From: Methanocella_A sp963769045
Lineage (GTDB): Archaea; Halobacteriota; Methanocellia; Methanocellales; Methanocellaceae
NCBI GenBank assembly: GCA_963769045.1
Contig: CAVYKK010000021.1
Coordinates: 1 to 64,000, forward strand
Reading direction: 5' to 3'
Length of the DNA: 64,000 bases
The translations under genes and the position numbers were made by a program. The notes beneath the pieces were generated by a model, which searched no databases, was not told the origin of the DNA, and was given only the letters and a program-made list of their open reading frames with translations. Positions 19,167 through 27,910 of the stretch are shown here, in pieces; position 1 is the stretch's first letter, and each line of letters starts with the position of its first letter.

Positions 19167-21514
19167 TTACGCCCCCTTATTCAACTGTTGCTTTAGAAGC
19201 GTCGGCTCGGGGATCTTTCGCTCTTTCCAGTCCGACTGCTTGAGAATGGCAATGATCTCCTCTTTCATGGTGATCGGGACATCGCTCATCGCGCGGACGT
19301 AGACCGGTATGTCCTTCGGGGCCGTGCCGATACAGCCTCTTGTGGAAGTCGATGTAATGCGTCAGCTTGATTGCCCGCCCTTTCGACGTATCGTTCGGCC
19401 GCATGCAGAGCTTGGCTGCCATAACCATTGCCTCTTCTTTGGTCTCCGCGGCAAAGAACAGGTGCTCGGGCGCGGGGCCCACGTAGACCTGCTCGCCGGT
19501 CCTGCGATCGAGATTGTACCAGTCCGCTTCCCGGTCAGCCCGGCCCATCAACATGCGCCGGTATTTCGTGCCATGCGGTCCGACAATGACCGGGATGCCC
19601 AGACGGTTAAAGCCCATGGCTATGGCGGCGGCCTTCTGCGACATCGCGCCCCAGGCGATGCCGACGGCGCCGACGCGGTTGTAGACGTAGTCGGCGATCT
19701 CCTCGTAGTTCCCCCGCAAATTCCGTCTCGCGAAAATGCTCGCGATCTTGATGGCGGCGCCTGAGATGTGTGCGTTCGCCACACACGAGCCCACGTTCAC
19801 GATGCACCCGGCGTCGAAGTCGCCGGGGAACTGCTCGTAGGGCGTCTTGCCCTCTTCGTCCTTGTACATCGCTATGGACATTGCCGTACAGCCGGACGTG
19901 ACCGCGATGTACCGCCGCTTCGCGAACTCGACGCACATCTCGGCGACCTCTTTACTGCCGTTGGCATAGTTGACGCAGCCGACGAAGGCGACCACGCCGG
20001 GGATCTCCCCGAGCACGATGGGCCCGCCGACCTTGCGGATCTCGACGTCCTGGATGGCGCCCCGGCCGGATCGGATCACGGAACCGCTCGTCCTTGATCT
20101 TTTCCGCGGCGGCAGCCACGATCATGGAGTGGACCGGGAGCTTCTCGGTGCAGGACTGCTCGCAGCGGAGACACCCCACGCAGATATCGTATACGGCGTT
20201 CATCGGGGCTGTATCGCCCTGCGCCAGCGCCTTCATGGCTTCCGGTATCCGCAGGTTATCCGGGCAGGACCGCTGGCATTTCCCGCAAAGCTCGCACTTC
20301 CCGGCCAGGGTTTTGAGGTCCGCCGGCAGGACGGTCTTCTTCTTGCGCGCGGGTGCGACGGCGCGGGCGACCCGGACGGCGACCTCCCCGACTTTTGCCG
20401 GGTCGAGGAGCAGCACGCCGGGCATCTTTCCCGACTCCAGATCAGCGACGATCTCGTCCGTCGCATCGTTCGTCCGGTCCGGAAGCCCCATACAGTTCTT
20501 TTCCGACGTGGCGATGAAGGGGGCGAGGATATTGCCGGACTCCGAAAGCAGGTCGGTGCGCACGCACTGCTCGTCGACCACGACGACGTCGGGAATCCCG
20601 CTGCGTATGTATCGGGCCTGATATGACATGGGGCCGACGATCTTGGCGCTCGTCGAATATCGCGTGGCGTCGAGGGCCGTGCAGCAGATGCCGGTCACTT
20701 CGACCTGCCCGGTGAGGTCGTGATCTTTGAGGTAATCGATAATGTCGATCGAAGGCAGCACGTTGTGCCCGACGACCAGGATGACGGGTTTCGACTTATC
20801 AATCGCACCCATACCGAGGTCGACCAGCGGGGCTTCGGGGTCCGCCTTCGGGTAGTTGAACGCCGAGACCTGGGCGATGTCGGCGATCTCCATGCCGACG
20901 TGGTCCAGCATGCCCGCATGGAACACCTTGGACTCGAAGTCGAGGCAATCGCCCTCCTGTCCGGTGTGCGTCGCGGAGAGCAGGCCGGTGATCCCCCGTT
21001 CGACGTAGTCCAGCACGTCCCCCAGGTCGCCGAGCTTTTCAGGCCTGACGCCGCAGACGAGCCGGGTGACCGGCGCCTCGACCTCTATTGAGCGGCCGAC
21101 ATCGAGCGGATAGTTGTTACCGTACTTCCCGATCAGGTGGGTGACGAGCTCACGGGCGTGGCTGGTGTGGGTGGCGGCTCCGATGCACGTCGCTATCAGC
21201 ACCATGCGGGACTGCTGGGCCGCGATCCCGATGCCGCATGCGCCCCGCTTGTTGCCGGTGAGATCGCACTTCCCGTAGGTGCAAAGGTCGCAGACGTCAC
21301 TGGACGGCATGTAGAACGGCTGGTAGCGCGCGAGGAGCTTCCTGTCCCACTCCCGGAGGGCCGTCGTGGAAGGAAACGGGGTGGGGCCGCATTTCTCTTC
21401 CCAGTTTTTCGGGGACAGCTTTCCGATCGATACCTCAAGGCCCTCGATATGCCCCCTGTCAGATTCAAACCCCTTCATCCGGATGTTAATATTTTTCATA
21501 TCCAATGTTACCAC
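19167..21514 (-). CDS. cdhA: CODH/ACS alpha subunit, Ni-Fe carbon monoxide dehydrogenase (two frame breaks)
   Basis: The catalytic CODH subunit interconverts CO2 and CO at the Ni-Fe-S C-cluster. The N-terminal frame holds the B/D-cluster region (CDLCTYGKCDLTGNKRGACGI), the THTSHARELVTHL segment with the C-cluster histidine, and two inserted [4Fe-4S] ferredoxin motifs (CELCGKCQRSCP, CVGCLRCEQSC). An extra base near 20082 moves the frame to VIRSGRGAIQDVEIRKVGG and the C-cluster cysteines in GCVNYANGSKE, TSGCTAMS and NVGSCVANAH. A second extra base near 19330 shifts to GTAPKDIPVYVRAMSDVPI, ending at TAA 19167-19169. Removing both gives exactly 782 codons, the expected size. A GTG at 21514 or ATG at 21499 is the start. 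Confidence 0.93.
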
Positions 21515-21540
21515 TCCGAGACTGTCACGAGCTATTCCGG

Positions 21541-21640
21541 GTCAACATAATGACTAATAAGTAATTATTAATCATTATAATTTCATCGCGATATATCTAT
21601 AATTATATCTTCAACGACGTTTTGCATCAATTAGTTTTCT
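21541..21640 (-). promoter_or_regulatory. AT-rich promoter region of the cdh operon
   Basis: About 80 bases upstream of cdhA are almost pure A/T and include several TATA-like words (minus strand ttataatgattaataatt, agatataattatagatat). This is the obvious promoter site for the CODH operon. The rest of the cdhA/herA divergent gap (21515-21899) holds a CG tract and no gene. Confidence 0.5.
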
Positions 21641-21783
21641 GTGTAGCGGTGGTATGTTAGGGGATTCAGTATTATACTTCAACATGACAGGTGTTTCCCG
21701 GCTGTGCGTAGTGGTCCCCGCCATTGGAGCCGCACGCATAGAACAGCAAAGGCTCGTGCCTTAACCGCGCCTGTCCATTCTGC

Positions 21784-21800
21784 TCGCGCGCGCGAACGCC
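21784..21800. repeat. alternating CG tract (intergenic)
   Basis: tcgcgcgcgcgaacgcc in the divergent gap between cdhA and herA. It has the same gcgcgcgaacgcc form as the tracts at 10750 and 42423. Confidence 0.5.
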
Positions 21801-21899
21801 GGACGGCTCGATTATCGTATTCCCGGACACCATAAAATAGATATTTCATCAGAATAGTGACATTAAATCTGTTTAAAAAGGAGGGAAACGGCAGGGGAT

Positions 21900-23534
21900 T
21901 TGTTTATTGTCACAGGCTCGGTAGGGACCATTTTCGGAGAGACCGGTTCCCATGAGTTCAGGTTCGCGGTCACGGACCAGACAGGCGTCAAGCGCACCGA
22001 CTACGTGAAGGTCTGGCATCCCACCGACGGGTGGGTACTCGGCCAGGTCATGTCCATGACGCGCTCGTCGGACAGCCATGCCGCGGACGGCGCCGCCGGC
22101 GCGGGCGGCAAGGGGATATTCAGGCCCCAGGACAAGATCGTCGCCAGGGCTACCGTCATCGGCGTCCGGGACCCGCAAGGCCTCCTGCGCACGCCCAAGA
22201 CGCCGTTCTGCCCCGGCGACCGGGTGTTCCCTGCGGACAGCGAGCTGATGGTGGCCACGCTGGGGCTGACCCAGGGAGGCGCTTATCTCGGGGTGCTCGA
22301 AGGGACGGACCTCCCGGTCATGGTGGACCGGAACAAGCTGGTCCAGAAGCACATGAGCATCCTGGCCATGACGGGCAGCGGCAAGTCATACACGGCGGCC
22401 GTGATCATGGAAGAGATGATGGAGAAGGACGTGCCGCTGCTGATCATCGACCCGCACGGCGAATACTCGACGCTGAAGTACCCTAACGACGATGGCGACA
22501 TCGAGGAGCTCAGCAACCGGTTCGACGTAGACCCCCGAGGCTACGAGGACGTCACCATATACACGCCCGCCAACCTGAAGACCTGCGAATACGCGGATAA
22601 GGTGCTGAGGCTCAACGGCCGCAACCTGAAGCCTGGCGAGATCATCCAGTACGCCCCCGGCGAGTTGAATAACTCGGAGATCGGTCTGGTCTACGAGGCG
22701 GTAAACCAGCTCATGGACGACCGGCGCAACTTCACCATCAAGGAGTACAGCATCAAGGACGTGCTCATGGAAATCCAGTCGTCCCGGAGCAACCAGAAGT
22801 GGGCGGTGATCAACAAGCTGGAGCCGCTGATTAACGCCGAGTTCCTGTCGGACCGGCCCACGCCGGTGCAGGAGCTGTTCACGAAGGGCAGAGCGTCCGT
22901 CGTGGACATGAAAGGCGTCAACCCTGACGTACAGCAGATTATCATCGCCCGCCTGCTCTCGCAGCTATTTGAAGCCCGTAAGGCCGGAGCCGTGCCGCCC
23001 GGCCTGGTGGTCGTGGAAGAGGCACACCTGTTCTGCCCGGAGCGGGGCTTCCTGAAGACCACGAGCGGCGAAGTGCTGCGGACCATAGCTTCGGAGGGCC
23101 GCAAGTTCGGCCTCGGGCTGATGATCGTGTCCCAGCGGCCGGCCAAGGTGGACAAGAACGTCCTCTCCCAGTGCAGCACCCAGATCATCATGCGCGTGAC
23201 CAACCCGAACGACCTGAAGGCCATCACGAAGAGCCTCGAAGGCATCAGCTCCGAACTCGAAGAAGAGATCAAGCGGCTGCCGCCCGGGGTGGCGCTGTTC
23301 GTGAGCCCGGATATCCCCCGGCCAATCATGGTACAGGTGCGGGTCAGACGCAGCAAGCACGGGGGCACCTCGACCGAGATATCGGACGAATCGGAGGACG
23401 ACGCCGCAGAGCCGATTATCGAGGAAGAAGCAGAGGAAGAGATCAAAGAAGAGACAGAGACGAGATCGGCAGAGCCTGTAGAGAAGAAAGTTCCTGTCGG
23501 GAGCCTGTTCAACCGCATCTTCGGGAGACGGTGA
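21900..23534 (+). CDS. herA: HerA DNA helicase/translocase
   Basis: A hexameric FtsK/VirB4-type ATPase that with NurA resects DNA ends for recombination. The 544-residue protein has an N-terminal HAS-barrel (IVTGSVGTIFGETGSHEFRFAV), Walker A MTGSGKSYTAAV near residue 156, Walker B LLIIDPHGEYSTL near 180, VVVEEAHLFCPERG near 368 and SQRPAKVDKNVLSQC, the sensor/arginine-finger region, near 408. The C-terminus is a Glu-rich low-complexity tail. The start is TTG at 21900 behind a ggaggg element. No nurA gene is adjacent; the partner must lie elsewhere. The next gene starts 1 base after its stop. Confidence 0.92.
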   Translation: MFIVTGSVGTIFGETGSHEFRFAVTDQTGVKRTDYVKVWHPTDGWVLGQVMSMTRSSDSHAADGAAGAGGKGIFRPQDKIVARATVIGVRDPQGLLRTPKTPFCPGDRVFPADSELMVATLGLTQGGAYLGVLEGTDLPVMVDRNKLVQKHMSILAMTGSGKSYTAAVIMEEMMEKDVPLLIIDPHGEYSTLKYPNDDGDIEELSNRFDVDPRGYEDVTIYTPANLKTCEYADKVLRLNGRNLKPGEIIQYAPGELNNSEIGLVYEAVNQLMDDRRNFTIKEYSIKDVLMEIQSSRSNQKWAVINKLEPLINAEFLSDRPTPVQELFTKGRASVVDMKGVNPDVQQIIIARLLSQLFEARKAGAVPPGLVVVEEAHLFCPERGFLKTTSGEVLRTIASEGRKFGLGLMIVSQRPAKVDKNVLSQCSTQIIMRVTNPNDLKAITKSLEGISSELEEEIKRLPPGVALFVSPDIPRPIMVQVRVRRSKHGGTSTEISDESEDDAAEPIIEEEAEEEIKEETETRSAEPVEKKVPVGSLFNRIFGRR

Positions 23535-23535
23535 C

Positions 23536-23817
23536 GTGGCCGCCGACCTCCATGAAAAGACGTTACGATACCGTGGCCTGCTGAAAGCGGCGCTGGACGA
23601 CGTGAAGAAGGCGGCGCCGGAAGGCTCTGAGCTCAGCCGGACGGCGGACGACTTCATGACTATGGCCAGCAGCTATTACCAGGATGGGGTCCACTTTATT
23701 GAAACAGGAGACGAGGTGAATGCGCTGGTCTGCTTCAGCTACGGGCACGCATGGCTGGACGCGGGCGTGCGGCTGGGCGCTTTCAGGGTGACGAAAAAGG
23801 ACCTGTTCGCGGCTTAG
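23536..23817 (+). CDS. DUF357 protein
   Basis: A 93-residue helical protein of the archaeal DUF357 family, starting at GTG 23536 one base after herA and so almost certainly co-transcribed with it. Motifs TADDFMTMASSYYQDGVHFIETGDEVNALVCFSYGHAWLDAGVRLG are the conserved core; the helical hairpin resembles HEPN/TPR-like folds. Function is unknown; persistent linkage to herA or DUF555 hints at a role in DNA or RNA metabolism. Confidence 0.85.
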   Translation: MAADLHEKTLRYRGLLKAALDDVKKAAPEGSELSRTADDFMTMASSYYQDGVHFIETGDEVNALVCFSYGHAWLDAGVRLGAFRVTKKDLFAA

Positions 23818-24007
23818 TAAATAATCGCATGGTCAATAACGGCAGCGTAAAACCCATATCTATTACACTGATATATCGATCTCTTTACAGTCGGATGCCT
23901 ATATGGGCTCTGGCCCATGGACTTCTATGAATTTTTCAGGCGCTCCGCCGTCCGGGCCGCGTTCTTGCAATATCGGAGATCAATAGAGCATAATATTGTC
24001 AATCCAA

Positions 24008-24600
24008 TATTAATCGCGGTGCGACGCCCATGCTTACTTCGTCGCATGGGCTACTCCGGGTTTTTCCGGTGCTGCGCCGTCCGGGCCGCGCTCGCACCCC
24101 CGGAGACACGACCCGGCTGCGCCTCGCTTCGCTCGGCTGCGCCCGGTCGAGTCCCTTCGCAAGCGCTAAGCAACGCGCCTGTCGGCAGCGTTCATTGCCC
24201 GGCCGCCTCCGCACCCCTCGCACAGCTGCGCGTGCGAGGGGCCTTCGGCCAGAAAAACCCTCCATCGACCGCGGAGCAGCACAGACTACCCTTACCTGGA
24301 CTAGTATTGGCTCGATGGCTATACTAGTGTTGGTATGGGTAGTCTGTGCTTCTCCGCGGAAGGCGGAGGGTTTTTTCGGCTTGCCCGCTCGCACGCGATA
24401 GCTGTGCGAGGGGTGTGGAGGTGGCGGGTGTGAAAAACGTTGCCGAAGGCGCGTTTTTCAGGGCTTGCAAAGGAGGCTCAACGAGCGAAGCGGGTTGGGC
24501 CGACGAAGGTGCGAGCCCGTCGCCCGACATCGGAACACCGTAAAAACCCGGAGTAGCACGTGCGGCGAAGCAAGCACGGGCGTCGCACCGCGATTAGTAA
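24008..24600. repeat. ~590-bp imperfect palindrome (long inverted repeat)
   Basis: The two arms, about 24008-24300 and 24325-24600, are colinear inverted copies at roughly two-thirds identity. Matching blocks in order from the outside are: taatcgcggtgcgacgccc, ctactccgggttttt, cgcttcgctcg, cacccctcgcacagct, aaaccctcc and agcacagactaccc. The tip is near 24313. A degenerate extra copy of one arm segment (ccgtccgggccgcg) lies at 23950-23966. The 1.2-kb gap between DUF357 and DUF555 is filled mainly by this element. It contains open frames but none is protein-like. Confidence 0.8.
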
Positions 24601-24820
24601 TGGAAGTAATGAATATTGGCTAACAGGTTTCTATACAAGAAACAAGCACGGGCGTCGCACCGCGATTAGTAATGGAAGTAATGAATATTGGCTAACAGGT
24701 TTCTATACAAGAAACAAGCACGGGCGTCGCACCGCGATTAGTAATGGAAGTAATGAATATTGGCTAACAGGTTTCTATACAAGAAACAAGCACGGGCGTC
24801 GCACCGCGATTAGTAATGAA
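24571..24820. repeat. 72-bp tandem repeat, ~3.5 copies
   Basis: Copies begin at 24571, 24643, 24715 and 24787 (partial), nearly identical. Each unit begins with caagcacgggcgtcgcac, the outer end of the adjacent palindrome, followed by an AT-rich 43-base spacer. The unit length is a multiple of three and one frame stays open (24-residue unit), but no start signal or family supports a protein. Confidence 0.9.
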
Positions 24821-25053
24821 AAATTGTATACTAATTGATCGATGCTTGAGTTGCAGTCAACACAAATTGGCAATTGGTAAATAACCGGATTGAATTTTGT
24901 ATAACTGCGGAACTCTTAAATATGACTAATAAGCTTTAAACAATGAATACCTATACGTATTACAGATCATCATGACAGTATCGCTGTGGGCAACGATGCC
25001 CCTATCGAACTGTTTTACAAGGAGACGGGTCGGAGTGGAGGAGAAAAGTTCAC

Positions 25054-25398
25054 ATGGTTAATTATTTAGTCGTTTTAGAAGCCGCATGGCTCGTCCATGA
25101 CGTGAAATCGGTGGACGACGCAATGAGCGTGGCCATCTCGGAGGCAGGCAAGCGGCTGAATGCGGCAAAAATGGAGTACGTCGAGGTCGAGGTCGGCACG
25201 ACATACTGTCCTTTCTGCGGGGAGCCTTTCGACAGCGCCTTCGTGGTCGCGGGCATGGGCCTCGTCGGCCTGCTGCTGGAGATGAGGGTGTTCAACGCCG
25301 AGAGCAAAGAGCATGCCGAGCGCATCGCGAAGAAAGGCGTGGGCAAGGCGCTAAGGGACGCACCGCTGAAGGTCGTCGAGATCAACGAGATGGAATAG
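25054..25398 (+). CDS. DUF555/UPF0212 protein
   Basis: A 114-residue cytoplasmic protein of the archaea-specific DUF555 family. It starts MVNYLVVLEAAWLVHDVKSVDDAMSVAISEAGKRLN and has a CPFCGEPF zinc-binding-like motif near residues 51-58. A good ribosome-binding site, gtggagga, lies just upstream (25035-25042). Function unknown; its neighbours herA, DUF357 and DUF2070 recur together in methanogens. Confidence 0.9.
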   Translation: MVNYLVVLEAAWLVHDVKSVDDAMSVAISEAGKRLNAAKMEYVEVEVGTTYCPFCGEPFDSAFVVAGMGLVGLLLEMRVFNAESKEHAERIAKKGVGKALRDAPLKVVEINEME

Positions 25399-25455
25399 GA
25401 GCGGGCTGCTACGGCCGACAGTCACTTTTCGCGCTTCAATAACTTTTCTGAAAGG

Positions 25456-27249
25456 ATGCCCAGGCTCAGGGGCAAGAAGAAACGGCGCAAGGGCATGGAG
25501 GAGCAGCTGGCCAGTTACGCCGATTACATATTCGAGGCGCCTGCCCTCAGGTACTCGCTGTCCTGCATCGTCGTGTTATCGGCAGCTATTGGTCTCATCT
25601 CTTTCCCGGGCGGCTGGAGATCGGACATTTTTACCGGCATGATCCTGCTGGGCGTGCCCGCGATCCTGTCCACGTTCCTCACCAAACCGTTCTCCGAGCT
25701 GTTCGGCAAAAACCTCACCTACAACAGGTCAGCCCTCATTTCCCTGTTATCGCTGGTGGTCATCTCCCTGGGAAGCCTGATCACCGGCCTCATCGCCTAC
25801 GTTACGAACACGCCATACAACTATACCGGGTTTGCGCTGGCCCTGTCGACCGTGTTCGCCCTGCGCATGCTCATCCTGCTGGGCATTTCCATCAACAGCC
25901 TGCCCAAGGTGCTGATACCGGCGTCGCTGCAGACGGTCTTTAGCGGACTGCTGCTCATCTATTTCATCCGGGACACCGAGGTGGCGTTTGACCTCGTGGT
26001 ATCGAGCATAATCTTTGCGAGTGCGGCCATCGTATTCGTCAAGTACGTGGACTACCCGATGGTGAAATCGTTCGGCGTCAGCAGCTTCGACTTCGTGCAG
26101 GACTTCATCGGCCACATCACCGAAGGCTCTCAGGACATGGAGGACTTCTTCGAGAAGATCGGCGAATCAATCGACGCTCCGGTGAGCGTGCTGGCATTCC
26201 GCCGCTCCGACGGGACGCTGAAGGCGACGATCATCACCCCGTACGTGCACCCGGGGCCGATGGGAGAGATCGGCGGCGGCAACCTGCCTGCCGTAGTATC
26301 CGGCGCCTTTAAGAACGAGGGCACGGTCTTCGTCCCGCACGGGACGGCATATCATGACTTCAACCTCGTGACGGCGGACGAGTCGCATAAGATCATCGAT
26401 GCCGCCAGGCGGGCACTGGACCGGATGAGCTACAGCGAGCTGGCCACCCGGTCGTTCCGGGCGAAGGTCGGCAACACGAAGATACTGGGCCAGCGCTTCG
26501 GCGACTCGGTCTTCCTCGTCTCCACCCAGGCCCCGACCTCCACGGAGGACATTGAGTTCTCCGTCGGCTTCACGGCTATGGCCGAAGGCAGAGTAGCAGG
26601 GGCACGGTGTGCCACTATTATCGATGCCCACAACTGTACCGAACCGTTTGCCACGGCCATCGAGCCGGGCACCCGCGATTCCTATAATATCATCCGTGCG
26701 GCCGCCAACTCTTCGCGACATTTGCTGTCACTGTCGGACAGTCCGATGAAAGTCGGCATAGCCGCTTCGCCCCCGATCTGGACGAGGCTGGAAGGCATGG
26801 GCGACCTGGGCATAGAGGTAGCCGTAGTCGAGGTGGACGGCCAGCGTACGGCGTACATTGTCGTCGACGGCAACAACATGATCTGCGGCCTGCGGGAAAT
26901 CATTATAGAAAAGCTGCCTGTCGACGAGGCGGAAGTAATGACCACCGATACGCATGTTGTGAATATTATTTCTGGCGCCAACTATATCGGACAAAAGATG
27001 AACTGCGACCTGTTAGTGGAGACCATCCGGAATCTGGTCGATAAAGCGATCGCCGATCTGGAGCCGGTGACCGCCGGCATGGACATCGAGATCGCAGAGG
27101 ACGTACGGGTATTCGGCTCCCACAAGATCGCCAAGCTGGCCAGCACCGCCAATGCAATGGTCGCCATGTCCGGGGCCTTCGCCGCTGCCGTAATCGTCGC
27201 GGCTGTCTCCCTGACAGTCCTGATACTGACATTCGTCCGCTTCAACTAA
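25456..27249 (+). CDS. DUF2070 membrane protein
   Basis: A 597-residue archaeal membrane protein. An N-terminal block of about seven helices (residues 30-200) is followed by a long cytoplasmic domain (about 210-560; conserved ITPYVHPGPMGEIGGGNLP, VPHGTAYHDFNLVTADES, DAHNCTEPFATAIEPG) and a final helix (VAMSGAFAAAVIVAAVSLTVLIL). The HPG...GxGGG and HGxxxHD segments look like metal or phosphate-binding loops, but no activity is established. It is 57 bases after DUF555. Confidence 0.9.
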   Translation: MPRLRGKKKRRKGMEEQLASYADYIFEAPALRYSLSCIVVLSAAIGLISFPGGWRSDIFTGMILLGVPAILSTFLTKPFSELFGKNLTYNRSALISLLSLVVISLGSLITGLIAYVTNTPYNYTGFALALSTVFALRMLILLGISINSLPKVLIPASLQTVFSGLLLIYFIRDTEVAFDLVVSSIIFASAAIVFVKYVDYPMVKSFGVSSFDFVQDFIGHITEGSQDMEDFFEKIGESIDAPVSVLAFRRSDGTLKATIITPYVHPGPMGEIGGGNLPAVVSGAFKNEGTVFVPHGTAYHDFNLVTADESHKIIDAARRALDRMSYSELATRSFRAKVGNTKILGQRFGDSVFLVSTQAPTSTEDIEFSVGFTAMAEGRVAGARCATIIDAHNCTEPFATAIEPGTRDSYNIIRAAANSSRHLLSLSDSPMKVGIAASPPIWTRLEGMGDLGIEVAVVEVDGQRTAYIVVDGNNMICGLREIIIEKLPVDEAEVMTTDTHVVNIISGANYIGQKMNCDLLVETIRNLVDKAIADLEPVTAGMDIEIAEDVRVFGSHKIAKLASTANAMVAMSGAFAAAVIVAAVSLTVLILTFVRFN

Positions 27250-27302
27250 GAGGCCGAGTTGCCAGGAAGGCGCCTTGGCCCCTTCCCGGCAACTCGGCCT
27301 CT
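27249..27302. terminator. Strong hairpin after DUF2070
   Basis: agaggccgagttgcc and ggcaactcggcctct form a perfect 15-bp stem with a further aagg/cctt extension. It lies directly after the DUF2070 stop. Not followed by a T-run. Confidence 0.7.
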
Positions 27303-27351
27303 TGATCATTCAGGAGGCTTTTTATGCGCTGTTGTCGTATTAGGAGTTAGA

Positions 27352-27906
27352 ATGGACCGGATTACGAAGACATTGTGCGGTATCGACGATGTGCTCATCT
27401 GTCCGAGATGCACGCTGGCGCTGTCCAGGACGAACGTGGTCGTCGGCGACGGGCCGGACGATGCAAAGGTGATGCTGATCGGTGAGGCACCAGGCAAGAA
27501 CGAGGACAAACAGGGCAAGCCGTTCGTGGGCGCGGCGGGCAAGATCATGAACTCGCTCCTCGAGAAGGGCAACGTCGACCGGAGCACTGTTTACATCACC
27601 AACGTCGTCAAGTGCCGCCCGCCCGGAAACAGGGTGCCGAAGCGAGACGAGATCGAGGCGTGCAGCGTCTACCTGAAAAAGCAGCTGGACATCATATCCC
27701 CGAAGATCATCGTCCTGCTGGGCAAGACCGCGGCCGAGTCATACCTGGGTCGCAAGGTAAGCATGGGAAAGGAGCACGGAAAGCCGTTCGAGCACGAAGG
27801 CCGGACGATTATCATTACCTACCACCCGGCATCCGTCATCTACAACCGGAAGCTCTGGGACTCTATCGAAGAAGACTTTAAAAGTGTCAGCGAAGCTCTC
27901 CGCTGA
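27352..27906 (+). CDS. Family 4 uracil-DNA glycosylase
   Basis: Removes uracil from DNA to start base-excision repair. The 184-residue protein begins at ATG 27352 behind taggag. It carries the N-terminal cysteines of the [4Fe-4S] cluster (LICPRCTLALSRT), motif 1 GEAPGKNEDKQGKPFVG near residue 43, the TNVVKCRPPGNR region with a third cysteine, and the active-site HPASV near residue 160. The longer frame from 27259 runs through the upstream hairpin and is rejected. Confidence 0.93.
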   Translation: MDRITKTLCGIDDVLICPRCTLALSRTNVVVGDGPDDAKVMLIGEAPGKNEDKQGKPFVGAAGKIMNSLLEKGNVDRSTVYITNVVKCRPPGNRVPKRDEIEACSVYLKKQLDIISPKIIVLLGKTAAESYLGRKVSMGKEHGKPFEHEGRTIIITYHPASVIYNRKLWDSIEEDFKSVSEALR

Positions 27907-27910
27907 CAGG

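Noticed and set aside
19330..20082. Programmed frameshifting in cdhA
   Set aside because: No common slippery motif among the ten breaks, and the same type of break occurs in unrelated genes; sequence error is simpler.
24030..24401. Protein-coding frames inside the 590-bp palindrome
   Set aside because: They are Arg/Pro/Ser-rich, exist on both strands, and change with the arm; typical shadows of GC-rich inverted repeats.
24571..24820. CRISPR array
   Set aside because: The 72-bp units are repeated whole, with no variable spacers between short repeats.
24560..24838. Repeat protein encoded by the 72-bp array
   Set aside because: The frame is open only because the unit length is a multiple of three; no start signal, family or neighbouring gene supports it.
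27259..27351. Longer start for the uracil-DNA glycosylase
   Set aside because: It reads through the hairpin at 27249-27302; ATG 27352 has a good ribosome-binding site and fits the family.
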